46,855 bases of DNA from Desulfurococcales archaeon (GTDB lineage: Archaea > Thermoproteota > Thermoprotei_A > Sulfolobales > AG1): assembly GCA_009903825.1 (NCBI GenBank), contig WYEN01000078.1, forward strand, positions 1-46,855, in the 5' to 3' direction. The notes under the pieces are model-generated. The model was not told the origin of the DNA and did no database searches. It was given only the letters and a program-made list of their open reading frames with translations. Shown piece by piece: positions 43,567 to 46,855 of the stretch. Made by a program: the position numbers and the translations under genes. Within the stretch, counting starts at the first letter, position 1. Every line of letters starts with the position of its first letter.

Positions 43567-44680
43567 TAATGTTCCTCGTGAACAGGTTACAGAATATATT
43601 GTAGAAGAAATATCAAAATTTTTCTTAATAAAAGAAGTCGTCTCTCTATCTAGTGAATATATAAAGATGAAAGTGATACCTCGAGAACTTGGTCTCACAA
43701 TAGATTATTTAAAACATCTTTACAAAAAATTTATTAACATAAATTATCATATCTTTTTAAAAGAACAAGATCATGAGTTGATCCTAGAGATACATAAGAT
43801 CAGAAGAATAGGAGTTTCTAACAAGATTTTTCTTCTTATGCTAATAATAACTTTAGTATCAGTCTATATTACATCTCTCATATGGATCAGTTCATGGATA
43901 TATCCTGGGAAAAATAATTTTATGAATATTGAGGTTATATCAAGATCTTTTATTCTGACTATGATGATCCTAGCACCATTAGCGGTCCACGAGTTAGGAC
44001 ATTTTATAGCGTCAAAGAGATTAGGCGTGCCTAGCACGATCCCCATATTTATCCCAGGCGTTCCTGGGATAACTCTGGGCACTTTTGGCGCAGTCATTTT
44101 TATGAGAGCTTTACCACCTACATTAGAAGAACTTGCAATAATATCTCTCTCAGGTCCTCTAGCAGGCACTGTAGCATCGATCATAATGATGATGATGATC
44201 GGTTTACCAATGTCAAAAATAGTTTCGCCTGCATCAATATCTACTCAAGAAGTCACTACTTTGAACATAGCTCCTCTCATATTTTTATTAGGTGAGCATA
44301 TGTTTTTTAAAAATATTGAGGGAGTTGTTCTTTTAAGTCCAGAAGCATTTGCAGCTTATTTAATGTTATTAATTCATTTCATGAATCTTCTTCCAGTAGG
44401 TCAGCTGGACGGTGGCCAGCTACTTAGAGGAATCTCCTCATCGCGAACTCACTCTGTAATTAGTCTGGGTGTCGTCATAATCACGTTATTATTATCAGTA
44501 GTATTTAGACAACAGATACTTCAGATGATAGCTTTATTTGTATTGATCATGTATATATTAACAGGTGGAAGAACTCATTTAGGAGCTAGCTATGACAGGT
44601 ACAAGAATCCTCTTATAATGAAAATATTATTTCTTATATGGCTTCTTTTACTCATACTCTTAATGCCTATCCCTATATAA
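43559..44680 (+). CDS. Site-2-protease-type membrane metalloprotease (M50)
   Basis: 373 residues. A soluble N-terminal region of about 90 residues is followed by about six to eight membrane helices. The zinc motif is H144-E145-x2-H148 ('VHELGH'), and the second ligand lies in 'LLPVGQLDGGQ' (Asp284). It cleaves substrates inside the membrane. The S2P family often releases membrane-bound regulators, but no anti-sigma-like target is evident in this archaeal window. Overlap with rpoK indicates co-transcription. Confidence 0.9.
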   Translation: MDNNVPREQVTEYIVEEISKFFLIKEVVSLSSEYIKMKVIPRELGLTIDYLKHLYKKFININYHIFLKEQDHELILEIHKIRRIGVSNKIFLLMLIITLVSVYITSLIWISSWIYPGKNNFMNIEVISRSFILTMMILAPLAVHELGHFIASKRLGVPSTIPIFIPGVPGITLGTFGAVIFMRALPPTLEELAIISLSGPLAGTVASIIMMMMIGLPMSKIVSPASISTQEVTTLNIAPLIFLLGEHMFFKNIEGVVLLSPEAFAAYLMLLIHFMNLLPVGQLDGGQLLRGISSSRTHSVISLGVVIITLLLSVVFRQQILQMIALFVLIMYILTGGRTHLGASYDRYKNPLIMKILFLIWLLLLILLMPIPI

Positions 44681-44710
44681 TAAAAAATTTGAGAGGCACG
44701 GATCGAGAAA

Positions 44711-44718
44711 ATATATAA
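44711..44718 (+). promoter_or_regulatory. TATA box of alba
   Basis: atatataa, preceded by a purine-rich BRE-like gagaaa. It lies about 43 nt before the ATG, which implies a leader of roughly 20 nt containing a GGTGA at 44747-44751. Confidence 0.6.
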
Positions 44719-44760
44719 GGTTTCATACATAATGAGATAAACGCAGGTGAGTAACGTAAA

Positions 44761-45060
44761 ATGGCCCAGGCAGGAGCTCAAGCAGGGAGCAATACGGTTT
44801 TAGTAGGCAAAAAACCAGTTATGAATTATGTATTAGCAGTCTTGACATTGTTGAACCAAGGTTTTGATAAAATAGTTGTTAAAGCAAGAGGTAGAGCGAT
44901 AACAAAAGCTGTAGATACAATAGAGATATTAAGAAATAGATTCCTTAAAGACAAGCTTAAGGTAGACTCAATAAAAATTGATAGCGAAGAGATCACAAGA
45001 CAAGATGGTAGAAAAGCCAGAGTGTCTATAATAGAGATACAAGTATCAAAACTAGAGTAA
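44761..45060 (+). CDS. alba: Chromatin protein Alba
   Basis: 99 residues. '[24 protein letters not shown]' (K17/K18 match the acetylated lysine pair region of Sulfolobus Alba), '[23 protein letters not shown]', and the C-terminal hairpin '[15 protein letters not shown]'. It coats DNA and binds RNA, and is abundant in crenarchaea. A GGTGA lies 10 nt before the ATG, farther than at other genes here. The insertion element follows 55-90 bp downstream. Confidence 0.96.
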   Translation: MAQAGAQAGSNTVLVGKKPVMNYVLAVLTLLNQGFDKIVVKARGRAITKAVDTIEILRNRFLKDKLKVDSIKIDSEEITRQDGRKARVSIIEIQVSKLE

Positions 45061-45156
45061 ACCAGATAGCTAAAAAATAAAAATCTTTATTTAACCTTAT
45101 TTTTAATTCTTTCTATGAATATTATTTATCTATCTTATAGACAACGTAAGGACAAG

Positions 45157-45176
45157 CCTCGTCCTTCAGGGCGAGG
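45157..45176 (+). repeat. Left-end hairpin of the tnpB element
   Basis: cctcgtcc and gggcgagg pair over 8 bp, with one T-G wobble, around a short loop. A competing pairing aaggac/gtcctt overlaps its left arm. Confidence 0.6.
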
Positions 45177-45218
45177 TATATTTTATAAGTTTAAGTTTAT
45201 AAGTTTTTATAATATTTT

Positions 45219-45304
45219 GAGGGTCGGGTCTTTGGCGGGCGGAAAATTCAGGATGTCCAGCGGGGGGAATCCCCGAGACGTGTCCGCCAGAGAGCCCGAC
45301 CCTC
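45219..45304 (+). repeat. Long GC-rich hairpin inside the element
   Basis: Arms at 45219-45238 and 45284-45304 pair over 20 bp with one bulged G and one T-G pair. The loop contains a second hairpin (GGGG...CCCC, about 45262-45274) and the ATG at 45253. Confidence 0.7.
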
Positions 45305-46779
45305 TTCAGTCTTTTCGAGAGTTTGTTGAGAAAAGAAAGAAAAGCAATAGGAGAACTGTGAGACTGAGACTGCTTCCAGAGAAACATGAGGAGGAGCTAT
45401 TGTTTAACATCGGCTTGGTGTCTGTGAGGTTGTGGAATGAGCTTAATTATGAGAAGAGAAAGCTGTTCTTCAAGGACCATTTGACGCCTGAGAAGAGAGT
45501 TGAGATCAACAGAAGATATTATCATAAATATAAAAAAGTTCTAGGTGTAAATGCTGGTCAGGTTATTAACAAAAATGAAGAGGCTTGGAAATCATTTTTT
45601 AAGCTTTTGAAAATGAAGAGACTGAGAAGATTACCATCTAATATCAGAAAAATTTCTCCGCCAGGATATTGGAAAGATAAGATCACAGGTAAAAAGAAGA
45701 TCTATATGTTGATTAGAAACGATAGATACTATCTGGAGCCTACCAATGAGGGTGAGGGTCGTCTGGTTCTTAAAGATTTTAAACTTAGTATAAGATATGT
45801 CGGCAGAATAAGATGGGAGGGCAAACAAGGGAGACTAGAAATTATTTATGAGGCTGGCAGATGGTTTGCTTATATACCTATAGAAGTTGGAGAAAAACCT
45901 TCTAAATCAAATCTCAAAGGATATTTAAAGCCTAGTTATAAAGATAAGAAAAATAGAATTTCTAATCCTAAAAGTATTAAACAGAGAGATCCTGTTGGAG
46001 ATAAAAAAGCTTTCATAGATATAGGTCTTAACAATTTATTTGCCGTAGTAGTCTCAGACGGGTCAGCATTGCTTGTCAAAGGCGGAGTAATTAAATCGGA
46101 ATACTACTGGTGGAAAAGAGAGATCTCTACATATCAGGCTGTTAGAGATTTATTAAAAAATGCTGAGATCCATAAATGGGTAGAATATCATGAGAAGCTT
46201 CTTAAAGCATTGTATAAGAGGAATGAGAGACTTAGACATCTCTATAGGACAGCAATTAGATTTCTAGCTGAGATGTTATGGAGTAGAGAAGTTGAGAAGA
46301 TATATATTGGATACCCAATAATGTTATCACAATATAATGGTAATGAATACAACAATAACATATGGTGGTATAGAAAGATAATATTGTGGATGATAGATGT
46401 GTTTATTGAATATGGTATAGATGTGGAGATTGTTCCCGAGGATTATACAAGCATGGAATGTTCTATATGTGGTGAGATACATAGAAATGGAAGAATACAG
46501 AGAGGATTATACATATGTAGAAAGACTGGTAAAAAGATTAATGCTGATATTAATGCAGCATTAAACATAGCAAAAAGAATAGGATATAAAATAACAATAA
46601 CAAGAAAGATAGAAAGCTATCTTATAACACATAACGGCGTGAAATCATTAATCCCTCACCAGAGGGCTAACACTCGAGACCCAGAGATTCGAAACCCCGC
46701 CCTTAAAGGCGGGGAGGGGTCATTTTTGCGAGAATTAAATCACAAGTTTTTCTTATATTTTCTATCTCAAAATTTCTAA
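45253..46779 (+). CDS. tnpB: TnpB-family RuvC-fold protein with altered RuvC-II and zinc ribbon
   Basis: The frame is open from 45115. I give ATG 45253 because similarity to TnpB starts at 'RRTVRLRLLPEK', 34 residues after it. Residue numbers here count from 45115. RuvC-I Asp is D302 ('AFIDIGLNNLFA') and RuvC-III Asp is D478 ('NADINAALNI'). Where RuvC-II Glu is expected the sequence reads 'IYIGYPIML'. A Glu (442) occurs later in 'VPEDYTS'. The zinc ribbon has C449, C452 and C468, but the fourth position is Thr ('CRKTG'). In the family this is an RNA-guided nuclease encoded by transposons. Activity of this copy is doubtful or unusual. The last 40 codons run through the right-end hairpin. Confidence 0.85.
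   Translation: MSSGGNPRDVSAREPDPLQSFREFVEKRKKSNRRTVRLRLLPEKHEEELLFNIGLVSVRLWNELNYEKRKLFFKDHLTPEKRVEINRRYYHKYKKVLGVNAGQVINKNEEAWKSFFKLLKMKRLRRLPSNIRKISPPGYWKDKITGKKKIYMLIRNDRYYLEPTNEGEGRLVLKDFKLSIRYVGRIRWEGKQGRLEIIYEAGRWFAYIPIEVGEKPSKSNLKGYLKPSYKDKKNRISNPKSIKQRDPVGDKKAFIDIGLNNLFAVVVSDGSALLVKGGVIKSEYYWWKREISTYQAVRDLLKNAEIHKWVEYHEKLLKALYKRNERLRHLYRTAIRFLAEMLWSREVEKIYIGYPIMLSQYNGNEYNNNIWWYRKIILWMIDVFIEYGIDVEIVPEDYTSMECSICGEIHRNGRIQRGLYICRKTGKKINADINAALNIAKRIGYKITITRKIESYLITHNGVKSLIPHQRANTRDPEIRNPALKGGEGSFLRELNHKFFLYFLSQNF
46695..46714 (+). repeat. Right-end hairpin of the tnpB element
   Basis: CCCCGCC and GGCGGGG form a 7-bp stem around CTTAAA, followed by gaggggtca. This is typical of the 3' end of tnpB elements and their guide RNA. 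Confidence 0.65.
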
Positions 46780-46785
46780 ATGAAT

Positions 46786-46855
46786 CTATTTATTATTTTC
46801 AATACATAGATTATATCTCTTGATAAGCTCATGTAATGTTCTTTGGGGTACCACA
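46786..46855 (-). CDS. Possible C-terminal end of a gene entering from the right
   Basis: On the minus strand a frame with no stop runs from the window edge to TAG at 46786-46788, encoding 'VVPQRTLHELIKRYNLCIEN' and two more residues. Twenty-two codons are too few to identify a family. It ends 6 bp from the tnpB stop, convergently. Confidence 0.35.
   Translation of the reverse strand, partial: VVPQRTLHELIKRYNLCIENNK

Larger units (their letters stand above)
45151..46720 (+). mobile_element. Lone tnpB (IS200/IS605, IS1341-type) insertion
   Basis: A unit bounded by a left hairpin (45157-45176) and a right GC-rich hairpin (46695-46714). It encloses one TnpB gene and no tnpA. The ends resemble those of archaeal IS1341-like elements. 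Base composition at both ends and in an internal island (45219-45304) is much richer in GC than the flanks. The 3' end of the ORF overlaps the region where the guide (omega) RNA is normally encoded. The exact boundaries are inferred. Confidence 0.65.

Noticed and set aside
45115-45252. First 46 codons of the long tnpB frame as coding sequence
   Set aside because: They cover the left-end hairpin and AT-rich DNA and have no similarity to TnpB N-termini; ATG 45253 or a later codon is more likely.

Overview
The window is AT-rich DNA of a thermophilic crenarchaeon (Thermoproteota). Pointers are a two-gene thermosome, Alba, aIF2 gamma, RpoK, S17e, a KEOPS subunit, TmcA, AGA-dominated arginine codons, TATA-box promoters, and a GGTGA Shine-Dalgarno (SD) motif complementary to the archaeal 16S 3' end. 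The order cannot be fixed from this sequence alone. There is no CRISPR array, rRNA or prophage. The one clear mobile element is a lone tnpB insertion near the right end.

Layout. 1-2591 (minus) is a cut-off, very large surface protein. 2.7-7.7 kb holds a thiolase, a B12-type radical SAM protein, an AMMECR1 protein and a CitG-like protein. A long gap at 7.7-8.4 kb contains a C/D-box sRNA candidate. 8.4-11.9 kb is a membrane protein plus a three-gene ABC exporter. 11.9-13.6 kb is thermosome beta. 13.7-16.0 kb is a tight run of S17e, a zinc protein, a ubiquitin-like MoaD protein, KEOPS Cgi121 and MTA phosphorylase. 16-20.9 kb has a degenerate SIS-like protein, four CBS-domain proteins and an HTH-phosphoribosyltransferase regulator. 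21-25 kb has a PA14 protein and TldD/TldE. 24.8-27.0 kb has an RNA-binding protein, an Fcf1-type PIN nuclease and aIF2 gamma. 27.2-33.5 kb has TmcA, tRNA-Gln, a GltD-like flavoprotein and an M14 peptidase. 33.6-41.1 kb has PCMT, two orphan small proteins, a proteasome beta paralogue lacking the catalytic Thr, endonuclease V, a THUMP-type methyltransferase, a second B12 radical SAM protein, a HAD phosphatase and HflX. 41.5-45.1 kb has thermosome alpha, RpoK, a site-2 protease and Alba. 45.1-46.7 kb is the tnpB element.

The most notable signal concerns translation starts. aIF2 gamma and Cgi121 have no ATG, GTG or TTG upstream of clearly conserved coding sequence. MTA phosphorylase, and less certainly the thiolase, carry an ATT or ATC/ATA codon exactly where a GGTGA motif would place the start. 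At six other genes the same motif sits 5-6 nt before a normal start. This suggests use of AUH (and perhaps UUA) initiation codons.

A second signal links the two thermosome genes, which are about 28 kb apart and in opposite orientation. They share long near-identical DNA tracts (gene conversion) and a 19-nt core promoter with identical 27-nt spacing to the start codon.
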